Assembly: GCA_010671905.1 (NCBI GenBank)
Contig: JAAHII010000001.1
Coordinates: 1,550,001 to 1,614,000, forward strand
Length of the DNA: 64,000 bases
From: Leptolyngbya sp. SIOISBB
GTDB taxonomy: Bacteria; Cyanobacteriota; Cyanobacteriia; Phormidesmidales; Phormidesmidaceae
Reading direction: 5' to 3'
Part shown: positions 7,443 to 15,802 of the stretch, in pieces
Position numbering within the stretch: the stretch's first letter is position 1
Layout: every line of letters starts with the position of its first letter
The notes under the pieces: model-generated
What the model was told of the DNA's origin: nothing
Database searches by the model: none
What the model saw: the letters and a program-made list of their open reading frames with translations, nothing else
Made by a program: the position numbers and the translations under genes

Positions 7443-8750
7443 TTACCTGTGCTCAGTAAATTGCAACGGTTCTGGTGCACCCAGCAGGCGTTCTTCTTGA
7501 TGTCGAACGCTATCCATCGCAATTTCCCAAGGAAAGGTAAATGACTCAAAGGAATCCGCCGAAATTAGATCGTTGTCGAGGTCGGTTACGACATCCTTCA
7601 GCATGGTGAATAGTTGGCGACGCAGGTCTGCCAGCTGCTCCAGACCTTGTGTTTGATTAATCTGATCAATCAGGTCTAGTAGTTCAATGTTGTAAACGTC
7701 GGCGCGATTCTTTTGTCGGCCCTTGAGCCAGATGCGAAACTGCCAGAGACTCGACGCCAACAACACAGAAACGGAAATCAAAAGACCAATCGGTTCGGCA
7801 TATTCGACAATGAATTCCGGCTCGTCGCGATCGTAAAATGCCTGGGCGCCTGGGTGCAGTGGCAAGCCCAAATCATTGCCCGAATTGGGCAGCCGAATTA
7901 GCGCCGCCCGAGGATAGCGACTCACCAACTCATTGCGATGGGTATAGAGAGTATCGGTAAGGGCATGAGCCACTTCATCAGGCAACTGTTCGTGAATCAC
8001 CAGCAAGGCATTCACTGCCACGACAGACAGATCTTGGGCTGGCAGGGGACGCCCGCCGTCGTAGGTCCCTTTTGGTATCGTTTGCGCTTCTAAATAGGGC
8101 AATGACAGTTGCAGGGCCTCGACCTGATCGATCGCAAGCAACTGGATCGCCTCGTTTTGCAACACCGCTTTCATCGACGGATTCCCCAGCGTCATCACGC
8201 GAAATAGGGCGTTGGCCTCGCCCGCGAGCAGGGCTTCGTAGGCCATCTCCGGGGATTGAGGCGCAACCTGAAAATCATCAGCGGTCAAACCGTAGTGGTT
8301 TACCAAAGGCCAAAACAGAGCGTAAGAACCACTCCCTGCTGGCATCAGGGCAATTTGCTGGTTTCTCAGATCAGCAACGGTTTGAATGTTGGCATCTTTG
8401 CGCACCAGCAAATGAAACATCTCGGGAAAAAGTCGGGCGATCGCTCGCACTGGCCGCTCTACCGGCGTATCACTCTGTACCAATGCCAGTTGGGCATCAT
8501 TATCCCGCAACCGCCCCATATTGTCGGCAGAGCCTTCCGTGGCGACCACTTCAATGCGAATTTGAGGATGATTTTGCTCTACAACCTCGGCAAATGCCTC
8601 GCTAAAGGCGTAGTACTCACCGGTTTGACTTCCCGAGGCCAACACCAACTCATAAACCCGACTGCGCTCCTGCCAGGCTTTGAGACCAAAGCCCAGTGCC
8701 CCGAGAACACTAACAAAAACAACGACAAAGGCAGCTCGACGATTCAGCAT
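7443..8750 (-). CDS. TAXI-family TRAP transporter solute-binding protein (orphan)
   Basis: A 435-residue protein with an N-terminal membrane anchor/signal (residues about 5-25), then the TAXI periplasmic-binding domain (LASGSQTGEYYAFSEAFA, GSADNMGRL, LALVQSD, and the conserved PAGSGSYALFWPLV segment). TAXI proteins bind small organic acids such as glutamate and deliver them to a DctQM-type permease. After the binding domain comes a second transmembrane helix (about 325-345) and a roughly 90-residue cytosolic tail, an arrangement seen in membrane-tethered cyanobacterial TAXI proteins. No permease gene is adjacent, so partner or sensory role is open. ATG 8750 is preferred over TTG 8756. Confidence 0.85.
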   Translation of the reverse strand: MLNRRAAFVVVFVSVLGALGFGLKAWQERSRVYELVLASGSQTGEYYAFSEAFAEVVEQNHPQIRIEVVATEGSADNMGRLRDNDAQLALVQSDTPVERPVRAIARLFPEMFHLLVRKDANIQTVADLRNQQIALMPAGSGSYALFWPLVNHYGLTADDFQVAPQSPEMAYEALLAGEANALFRVMTLGNPSMKAVLQNEAIQLLAIDQVEALQLSLPYLEAQTIPKGTYDGGRPLPAQDLSVVAVNALLVIHEQLPDEVAHALTDTLYTHRNELVSRYPRAALIRLPNSGNDLGLPLHPGAQAFYDRDEPEFIVEYAEPIGLLISVSVLLASSLWQFRIWLKGRQKNRADVYNIELLDLIDQINQTQGLEQLADLRRQLFTMLKDVVTDLDNDLISADSFESFTFPWEIAMDSVRHQEERLLGAPEPLQFTEHR

Positions 8751-9012
8751 AGTCAACAGACTTTTCGGGGCAGGCTATGTTGATGCTATAGCAAATAGCT
8801 GATGAGTTTTGCCTGGGCGCATCATTGCCGCTCTTACACAGCAACTTGCGGGGCTATTCTGTCGGTTTTATTAGACTCAAGTTCCATCACGATGTCGATA
8901 CATCGCCTGACGCATCGCTGCTGAGAGTCCAGTCATTGCTGATCAAGCAGGCATTCTTAGTAGATAGCAGCAGAGTGTGTGAAAGGTTTCACCATGCCTC
9001 AAACTGCACCCG

Positions 9013-9588
9013 TTGGCCCTTGAACCATTATTGACCAAATTGAATCTTGCAACTGGGTTCCAGAGACCCGGATCGCCCTGGATCATCTATAGAGGATGTG
9101 CCCCTACCCCAACCGCAAAAATCCTATCGTCGCTGGCTGGCGATCGCATTTTGCCCGCCTACTATCGGATTGCCATTCGCCCCCATCACATTGGCCCGTT
9201 TGCAGATTCTCGTAAGCCAAATTGGCATCAACCCGGAGTCTTGCCTGAGTCTGTTCACACTCTCGTTCTGGTCAACCCCACTCATACCGTAAGGGTCGTT
9301 TTAGTGAGTCTTGGACGCCATCTTCTCAAACGTTTGGATCTCAATCAAAACGCCTCTCGAAAAGCTCCCATCCAGCGCTTTTGGCTACGTCTACCCCATC
9401 CGCAACCAGACGCTTGTTGGCAAATCGGCATGATCATTCGGGTCGCGGGCGATTGGGAAATGTACTCTCCAGGCATCAAAGAAACCGGCTTCGAGCAGCT
9501 TGAAATCTGGGCAACGGCTGACGACACCCACCGCATTCCTCTGTTCAAGCGTTTTTGGCAGCACTTGCGGCGATTGAAACCATCCTGA
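9013..9588 (+). CDS. Uncharacterised ORF, possibly frame-disrupted
   Basis: An open frame of up to 191 residues with no recognised domain. The second half looks most coding-like (PHPQPDACWQIGMIIRVAGD, FEQLEIWATADD, PLFKRFWQHL). The first half is doubtful: the frame begins with TTG, and coding-like stretches occur in the two other frames (an ATG at 8994, and a frame at 9047-9292 with QKSYRRWLAIAF). Since frame breaks are common just downstream, this may be one gene broken by base-count errors, or a decayed gene. The true start is not known. Confidence 0.3.
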   Translation: MALEPLLTKLNLATGFQRPGSPWIIYRGCAPTPTAKILSSLAGDRILPAYYRIAIRPHHIGPFADSRKPNWHQPGVLPESVHTLVLVNPTHTVRVVLVSLGRHLLKRLDLNQNASRKAPIQRFWLRLPHPQPDACWQIGMIIRVAGDWEMYSPGIKETGFEQLEIWATADDTHRIPLFKRFWQHLRRLKPS

Positions 9589-9776
9589 TGACAGAAAAGA
9601 AGCATCGCAAGGCACTACGGCGAGATTCTAAGGCAAAGCGATGTGAAGGATGATGGGGACTGGCAAATCATCAGGAGATTTTTAGACTTCGACCACTTTT
9701 GGGTTATAGAAAATGAGAACGGAGATCGTTAGTGACGCCTTTTCATAGGTTTCAGCCGATGCTTCCTTAAAATGCG

Positions 9777-9921
9777 TTAATAAACTTCACTCAAATCTTG
9801 GATCTCAGCCATCCACTGAGTTGCCGCAATGTATTGACGCTCTTGCAAATCAGCCAATAGCTGATAAGCTCTGAAAAACAGAATGATAGATTCTTGAAAA
9901 CCCCTTTAATAACTGTTGCAT
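9777..9921 (-). CDS. Small 47-residue ORF, frame broken near 9897-9904
   Basis: On the minus strand an ATG at 9921 starts MQQLLKGF. Removing one base in the adjacent runs (plus-strand AAAACCCC, 9897-9904) joins it to QESIILFFRAYQLLADLQ and a C-terminus ending QDLSEVY with TAA at 9777. The joined product is 47 residues, rich in Leu, Gln and aromatic residues, and would form amphipathic helices. No family is recognised. The uncorrected frame has no standard start. It lies divergent from gpmI. Confidence 0.4.
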
Positions 9922-10017
9922 ACATAAAAATTGCTTATTTTGGAAGGGAATTGTGCCTGAAAAACTGATGGTATGATTGCCTCAGGAATTGTCTAGTTGC
10001 AGGAATTCTATAAGCCA

Positions 10018-11620
10018 ATGACTCAAGCGCCTATTTCACCTATGGTGCTCATTATCCCTCGACGGTTGGGGATATCGAGAAGACGCTGACGGTAACGCTG
10101 TGACTGTCGCAGAGACCCCTGTGATAGACAGTCTCTGGCATGCTTATCCCCATACGCTGATTCGGACTTCTGGCAAGGATGTCGGGTTGCCCGAGGGGCA
10201 GATGGGCAACTCGGAAGTGGGGCATCTCAATATTGGGGCGGGGCGCGTTGTCCCCCAAGAATTAGTCCGGATTTCTGATGCGATCGAAGATGGCAGCATT
10301 CAAGAAAATGAGTCCATTTTAGAGCTCTGTCAGGCGGTCCGCTATCGCCAAAGTAAGCTCCATTTAGTGGGCCTGTGTTCTGATGGGGGCGTCCACTCGC
10401 ATCTCAAGCATTTGTTGGGCTTGCTAGAAATGGCCAAGGCCCAAGATATTGCCGAAGTCTGCATTCATGTGATTACGGATGGGCGTGACACCAAGCCAAC
10501 TGATGGCTACCGCTCGGTACAGGCAATTCAAGACTTTACCGAAAAGCAAGACATTGGGCGCATCGTCACCTTGAGTGGTCGCTACTATGCGATGGATCGA
10601 GATCGTCGCTGGGATCGCGTCAAAAAAGCCTATGACGTGATGGTGAACGATGGCGATGGCGATGGTCGGACTGCCGTTGAAATCATGCAGGCTGCCTACG
10701 CTGCCGAAATCACGGATGAGTTTATGGAGCCGGTACGGATTGCTCCCGGTGCCGTGGAACCAGGTGACGGTGTCCTATTTTTCAACTTCCGTCCCGATCG
10801 AGCTCGACAGTTGACCCACGCCTTTGTTGATCCGGCGTTTGATGGCTTTGAGCGATCGCCCATTGAGCCATTAACATTTGCCACGATGACTCAGTACGAT
10901 TCTCAACTGCCGTCGGTCAAAGTCGCCTTCCCGCCCCAAAACCTCAATCGGATCTTGGGCGAGGTGATTGCTGACGAGGGCTTAAAGCAGTTTCGGACAG
11001 CGGAAACGGAGAAGTACGCCCACGTTACGTACTTTTTTAATGGTGGCCTAGAAGAACCCCTGGCAGGAGAGGATCGGGAGTTGATCCCGAGTCCCCAAGT
11101 GGCGACCTATGACAAAGCACCGCCGATGTCAGCGACCCAGGTAACTGATGCCGCGATCGCGGCCATTCAAAAGGGCGTCTACTCGCTGATTGTGATCAAC
11201 TACGCCAACCCCGACATGGTGGGGCACACGGGCAACTTGGATGCGACCGTGCTGGCCTTACAAACCGTTGATACTGAGGTCGGCCGTCTACTAGAAGGCA
11301 TTGGCCAGGCAGGTGGAACCGCTATCATCACGGCAGATCACGGGAATGCTGAGTATATGTGGGATGAAAATCACAAACCTTGGACAGCCCACACCACCAA
11401 TCCGGTTCCATTCATTTTGGTCGAAGGTGAAAAGCTGAAGATCCCAGGCCACGGCACGAATGTGGAGCTCCGCACTGATGGCCGCCTGTCGGATATTGCC
11501 CCCACCATCCTCAACATTCTGAATATTCCCCAACCCCAAGAGATGACTGGCCGTTCTATGTTGCTCAATGCCTCCGTTGAGTTGCAGCCGAACCGCACCC
11601 CGGTTCACGTTGGGTTGTAG
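10018..11620 (+). CDS. gpmI: 2,3-bisphosphoglycerate-independent phosphoglycerate mutase (frame broken near 10056)
   Basis: GpmI interconverts 3- and 2-phosphoglycerate in glycolysis using two Mn2+ ions and a phosphoserine. From ATG 10018 the sequence gives MTQAPISPMVLII and then leaves frame at CCC (10056-10058). With one C removed it continues as LDGWGYREDADGNAV, which contains the metal-binding Asp motif DGWG, and joins the long frame to give 533 residues, the normal size. The catalytic serine is in GQMGNSEVGHLNIGAG; metal ligands are visible in IITADHGNAEYM and in the HTTNPVPF region. An ATG-less start inside the long frame (10100) would lack DGWG and be inactive, so the break is more likely a sequence error. 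secG follows in the same direction, a common cyanobacterial pairing. Confidence 0.9.
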
Positions 11621-11735
11621 CCATCTCGCCTAGCAACTTGGGCAAACGTCCTCTGCGAGCTAGTATAAATGAGGAGAAATGCTGCTCGGGAGAACAGCTA
11701 AATTCCTGCCTGTATTTTTTTGACGCGATTATCCT

Positions 11736-11978
11736 ATGACTGTAGTTTCGATCATTAAAGTGATCTGGGCCGTATCGGCCATCGGTTTATCGGTTTTGGT
11801 GTTGCTGCATAGCCCTAAAGGCGATGGTTTGGGTGCCCTGGGCGGTCAGGCACAGCTCTTTACCAGTACCAAAAGCGCTGAAACAACCTTGAACCGGGTG
11901 ACCTGGACATTAACAGCTTTGTTCATGGGATTGACGGTGGTGTTGAGTGCAGGCTGGCTGACGCTTCCCGCTGGCTAA
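11736..11978 (+). CDS. secG: Preprotein translocase subunit SecG
   Basis: An 80-residue protein with two transmembrane helices (about 5-25 and 55-75) separated by the conserved loop HSPKGDGLGALGGQAQLF and SAETTLNRVTW, diagnostic for SecG. It is the accessory subunit of the SecYEG channel in the plasma and thylakoid membranes. It follows gpmI by 115 bases and is followed by a good terminator, so the two may form one transcription unit. Confidence 0.92.
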   Translation: MTVVSIIKVIWAVSAIGLSVLVLLHSPKGDGLGALGGQAQLFTSTKSAETTLNRVTWTLTALFMGLTVVLSAGWLTLPAG

Positions 11979-12006
11979 ACTCCTCTCATTGTTCTTGATT
12001 AAACAG

Positions 12007-12050
12007 CTGCCCTGTGAAGCTCGTGGCTTTCAGGGCAGATTTGTTTTATT
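12007..12050 (+). terminator. Rho-independent terminator after secG
   Basis: Perfect 8-bp stem CTGCCCTG (12007-12014) / CAGGGCAG (12031-12038) with a 16-base loop that can pair further, followed by the T-rich stretch ATTTGTTTTATT. Confidence 0.75.
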
Positions 12051-12291
12051 GAATAGCTATCCAGAATCGAGCCTAAATATGACCGTCCTAATTGCGTCCA
12101 AACGGGGATGATCTAGCAGTTTGCAGTTACGTGAAAACAGCCCAGATAACTGAAACTGATCGCTATTGAGATCTGCATTGCTGCATTCTGTGCTCTGACT
12201 GCCGAACTTGCGCCAGCCCCAAAAGCGCCGTTTAAATTTCCTGAGGCAAAGCCTGCTCCACATCCCTCAGCCCCTTGCTTCGGTTAGCTGC

Positions 12292-14356
12292 CTACAATGC
12301 CATCAGCACGACACAAGAACGCGCTGCGGCTAAATAGCGGTTGCTTTTCACGGCCTCTGTGGCGTCATCCACAATATCTTTAGGGGCTTTACGAGCAGTG
12401 TTGACAATGCGATACCAATGACTGTGGGCATGGGGCTGAGGCAGGGCAAATTCCAACGGTTCCCAATAAGCATTGAGCAGAACGTGTATTTCTTCTTCCA
12501 CCCTAGGATCTTGGAGGGTAAACGCCAGGCTATGGGAATGCTCGGCCCAGTCGGGCTCAAGCAGATTGACACCATGCCAGATGAGATGAGGGGCATCGAC
12601 GTGCTTTTCGGTAACCTGCAACCACTGAGTTTGTTGAAAGAGCTGTAAGTTTTGGACCAGATCGACCATGCGTTGAGTAAAGCGAAAGACTTCGCCATGG
12701 CCGTTGAAGTGATCCCAGTCAACCCAGCTGAGCACATTGTTTTGACAGTAGGCGTTATTGTTACCCTTTTGGGTGCGGCCCATTTCATCGCCCATCAACA
12801 GCATTGGCGTCCCCTGGGCAATCAGCAGAATGGTGACTAGATTTTTTAGCTGTTGGATGCGCAACTGTTGAATCTCTGGCTCCTTCGTCGGGCCTTCCAC
12901 CCCACAATTCCAGCTGAAGTTGGCATCGGTACCATCACGATTTTTTTCGGCGTTAGCGGTGTTGTGTTTCTGGTTGTAGGCCGCGACATCGTAAAGGGTG
13001 AAACCGTCATGACAGGTCACAAAGTTAATGCTGCGATTGGTTTCTCGTTGGGGATCATCCACAAAAATATCGGGGCTGCCAAGAATTCGAGAAGCTAAAG
13101 TCCCGACGGTGTTGTTATCGCCTTTGACAAAGCGACGGACATCATCTCGAAAGGGACCATTCCACTCGGCAAAGCGATCGCCAATAAAAGAGCCCACTTG
13201 GTACAGTCCGGCAGCGTCCCAGGCTTCGGCAATGAGCTTGGTCCGAGCCAAGACTGGATCAGACTCGATCGCCCAAATAATGGGAGGATCGTCAGACGGC
13301 AGCCCCGCCTTATCGCGTGACATCACCGAGGCCAGGTCAAACCGAAAGCCGTCGACATGCATCTCGGATACCCAGTAACGCAAACTATCGAGAATGAAGC
13401 GACTCACGACCGTATGGTCGGCTTTCACGGTATTGCCGCAGCCACTGTAGTTGGCATAGTGGGCGGGGTCGTCGCTGTCGAGAATGTAGTAGGTTTGATT
13501 GTCTAAACCCCGAAAGGACAACGTCGGTCCACGGTGGTCGCCTTCAGCGGTGTGGTTAAAAACCACGTCTAAGATGACTTCGATATTGGCTTTATGCAGG
13601 GCCTTGACCATGTCTCGAAATTCATTGACGGGTCCCATTGGGTCCGTCTGGGAGCTATAGGCACGGTGGGGAGCAAAAAATCCGATGGTGCTGTATCCCC
13701 AGTAATTGCTCAGGCCCAAAGGGGCATCGCGCTCATCAAATTGATGCACGGGGAGCAACTCCACGGCGGTCACCCCGAGCGACTTGAGATACGGAATTTT
13801 GGCAATGACCCCGGCAAAGGTGCCCTGCTGTTCAGGCGCTACCCCCCGAGTTGGGGTTCTTCGTAAAGCCGCCGACATGCAGTTCATAAATCACCGTCCG
13901 AGAGTAGGGAATATCGAGGGGGATATCCCCTTCCCAATCGTAGACAGCCAAGTCGACAACGACATTTCTCAGGGCATGGGGGGAGTTCTCACCGGGATAA
14001 CAGGCGGCCTGCCGGTCGTACAGAGATTGCCCCACCACAGCCCGACCATAGGGGTCGAGCAAAACTTTGGCGGGGTCAAAGCGATGGCCCCGTTCAGGAG
14101 CGTAAGGACCGGTCGCACGGTAGGCATAGACCTGCCCCGCCCGAATGCCTTTGACGAAGGCATGCCAGTAATTAAAGGAGCGATGATAGTTGGGGTGTAG
14201 ATGAATGGTGTGCTCTGGATAGGGGGCCTCTGGTGAAGCGTAGAGCAATAGGTCAATTCCAGTCGCGTGTTGGGAATAGATGCAGAAGTTGACGCCTGCC
14301 GCCTCTACGGTCGCCCCGAGCGGGTAGCTATTGCCAGGGGTAATTCTCAGTGACAT
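12292..14356 (-). CDS. glgX: Glycogen debranching enzyme GlgX / isoamylase (frame broken near 13842)
   Basis: A GH13 enzyme cleaving alpha-1,6 branches of glycogen. The N-terminal frame (from ATG 14356) holds the CBM48-like domain and ends early after VIYELHVGGFTKNPNSG; the long frame starts in the next residues (VAPEQQGTFAGVIAKIPYL). A run of six C on the plus strand (13842-13847) has one base too many; with five, the ORF is continuous at 687 residues, the family length. Catalytic regions are visible: DVVFNHTAEG, the nucleophile in DGFRFDLASVM, the acid/base in LIAEAWDAAG, and FVTCHDGFTLYD. The gene lies 9 bases after a small hypothetical gene and likely shares its transcript. Confidence 0.9.
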
Positions 14357-14365
14357 GACTGCTTC

Positions 14366-14599
14366 CTATTCAAATTCTAAAGGCCCATCGCCGAGGTAAT
14401 CTTTCATCACGGTGCGAATTAACGCCATCTCGTCTGAAGTGACTTGCCCGTCAGCCATCAGGGCAGCGCGAATCTCGGCGGCCTCAGCAGCTGAAATTTT
14501 GCCGTCAGCCATCACTCGTTCGACCAGCGATCGCAGTCTGGAGAGATGCTGCGGATCATCTGAAGGTTGGGGTGACGAACTTGGATGAGGAGAGTTCAT
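14366..14599 (-). CDS. Small hypothetical protein with two acidic helix-turn repeats
   Basis: A 77-residue protein. After a Ser/Pro-rich start there are two similar segments, VMADGKISAAEAAEIRAAL and LMADGQVTSDEMALIRTVM, i.e. a duplicated ADG-[KQ]-[IV]-[ST] unit followed by a helix. This resembles EF-hand-like or TerB-like helical repeats, but the full EF-hand calcium ligands are not present. ATG 14599 is chosen over TTG 14614 because GGAG precedes it at 9-nt spacing. It is immediately upstream of glgX, 9 bases apart, suggesting a role linked to glycogen turnover. Confidence 0.6.
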   Translation of the reverse strand: MNSPHPSSSPQPSDDPQHLSRLRSLVERVMADGKISAAEAAEIRAALMADGQVTSDEMALIRTVMKDYLGDGPLEFE

Positions 14600-14707
14600 G
14601 GCCGGTGACTCCAAGTAGATGGCCTTGAGTTCAAGATATCGATATCTAATCTTTGGCAGGAGAAATATTGCCGTAAACGCAAATCACTTAACAACTTGCT
14701 GAAGTCG

Positions 14708-15277
14708 TTAACCTGGGCAAACACTTGACCACTGTTCAATGTCGGAGCGCGCATCCAGCAGTGACGATAGCTCACCCCGATAGGTAACAAGACGACTTCT
14801 TTCGAGGGAGTTGGCCGGCACTAAGGTGATCATTTCATCAACGGTGGCAGCAGCGCAGGCCCAATCGTTGACCGCCACTGCCGCTTCTACTTGCAGTTGC
14901 AACGCTGCCAATCGCTGCTGTCGAGCAATTTCGCGGCGTTCAGCGGCGAGGTAAGATTCGACATTGGCGATCGCCCTCAGGGCATACACATCTCCCGGAC
15001 GTTCTGCCAGGGCTCGGCGAAAGTTGATGAGTGCCGTTTGATAATCACCCTGTTCAGCAGCGGCATAGCCCACCAACATGGCCTGGGTATAACGGTCTGA
15101 GGCCGCATCAGTGACGGTGGCATCGTCAGCAGGAGTGGGGTCAGCGCCAGTTTCCGTGCCTAAAGTCACCCCAGGAATACCATCCGCGATCGCCACTGGA
15201 CTCCCGACGCTCCCCCCCAGCACTAATGCCATTAGCGTCAGCGAACTGCAACTGAAAAATTTGGCAAAACGGACCAT
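14708..15277 (-). CDS. Exported TPR-like hypothetical protein
   Basis: A 189-residue protein with an N-terminal signal peptide (basic start, hydrophobic core, cleavage near VAIADG). Residues about 65-110 contain a tetratricopeptide-like unit (GYAAAEQGDYQTALINFRRA followed by LAERPGD) and the rest is helical. TPR proteins mediate protein-protein contacts; the partner is unknown. The last residues contain Cys (WSSVCPG), and a second Cys lies in NDWACAAA, so a disulfide is possible in the periplasm. Confidence 0.7.
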   Translation of the reverse strand: MVRFAKFFSCSSLTLMALVLGGSVGSPVAIADGIPGVTLGTETGADPTPADDATVTDAASDRYTQAMLVGYAAAEQGDYQTALINFRRALAERPGDVYALRAIANVESYLAAERREIARQQRLAALQLQVEAAVAVNDWACAAATVDEMITLVPANSLERSRLVTYRGELSSLLDARSDIEQWSSVCPG

Positions 15278-15437
15278 GATTGAGCCCCCCTGACTGAGCG
15301 TGGGCTATAAATTGAGTACACACGCTCACAAGGATAGCTAAGGTTGAGCGTTTCGCAGCAGTTGATTTTTTACAACGCCGCCCCCATCCCCTCAAAGATT
15401 CTGAAATAATCAAAATAATTAAGACATTTACCCCACT

Positions 15438-15604
15438 ATGACTAATTCTCCTGTCTGGACGGCGGCTGCCGAAAAACGTCTAAAGGAAATTCCTTTTTTG
15501 TGCGCCCGGCGGCCCGTAAGAAAATTGAGAAGTTCGCCCAAGCGCAAGAGCTGACTGAAATTACCGAAACGGTCTATGAAGCCGCGAAAAAACAATTTGG
15601 CTAG
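15438..15604 (+). CDS. PCP_red-domain mini-protein (protochlorophyllide reductase-like; frame broken at a T-run)
   Basis: ATG 15438 starts MTNSPVWTAAAEKRLKEIPF. A run of six T (15484-15489) then shifts the frame; with seven T it continues FVRPAARKKIEKFAQAQ and ELTEITETVYEAAKKQFG to the stop at 15604, giving 55 residues. This is the PCP_red domain (PF08369), otherwise the C-terminal domain of light-independent protochlorophyllide reductase subunit B; stand-alone copies are common in cyanobacteria. A chlorophyll-related role is inferred only from the family. The uncorrected frame stops after about 34 codons. Confidence 0.75.
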
Positions 15605-15802
15605 CGCCCCCCAGTTTTATGAGTGCCCCCGGTCAGTGTTACTGCTGACATTGGACGCAGATCATCTACTGCAATTGGGCAATCTGAGACAGATTGAATA
15701 TTCTGACACGCTGCCCTGAAGGTCTATGGTTAGGGCAACAGCAATCTGGATGATGATTGCTGATCACTGCGCCCCAATCCTTTCCATCAGCCCTCTCTAC
15801 CT

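Noticed and set aside
8256-8783. Plus-strand ORFs antisense to the TAXI gene
   Set aside because: They follow the codon pattern of the real gene on the other strand and show no domain.
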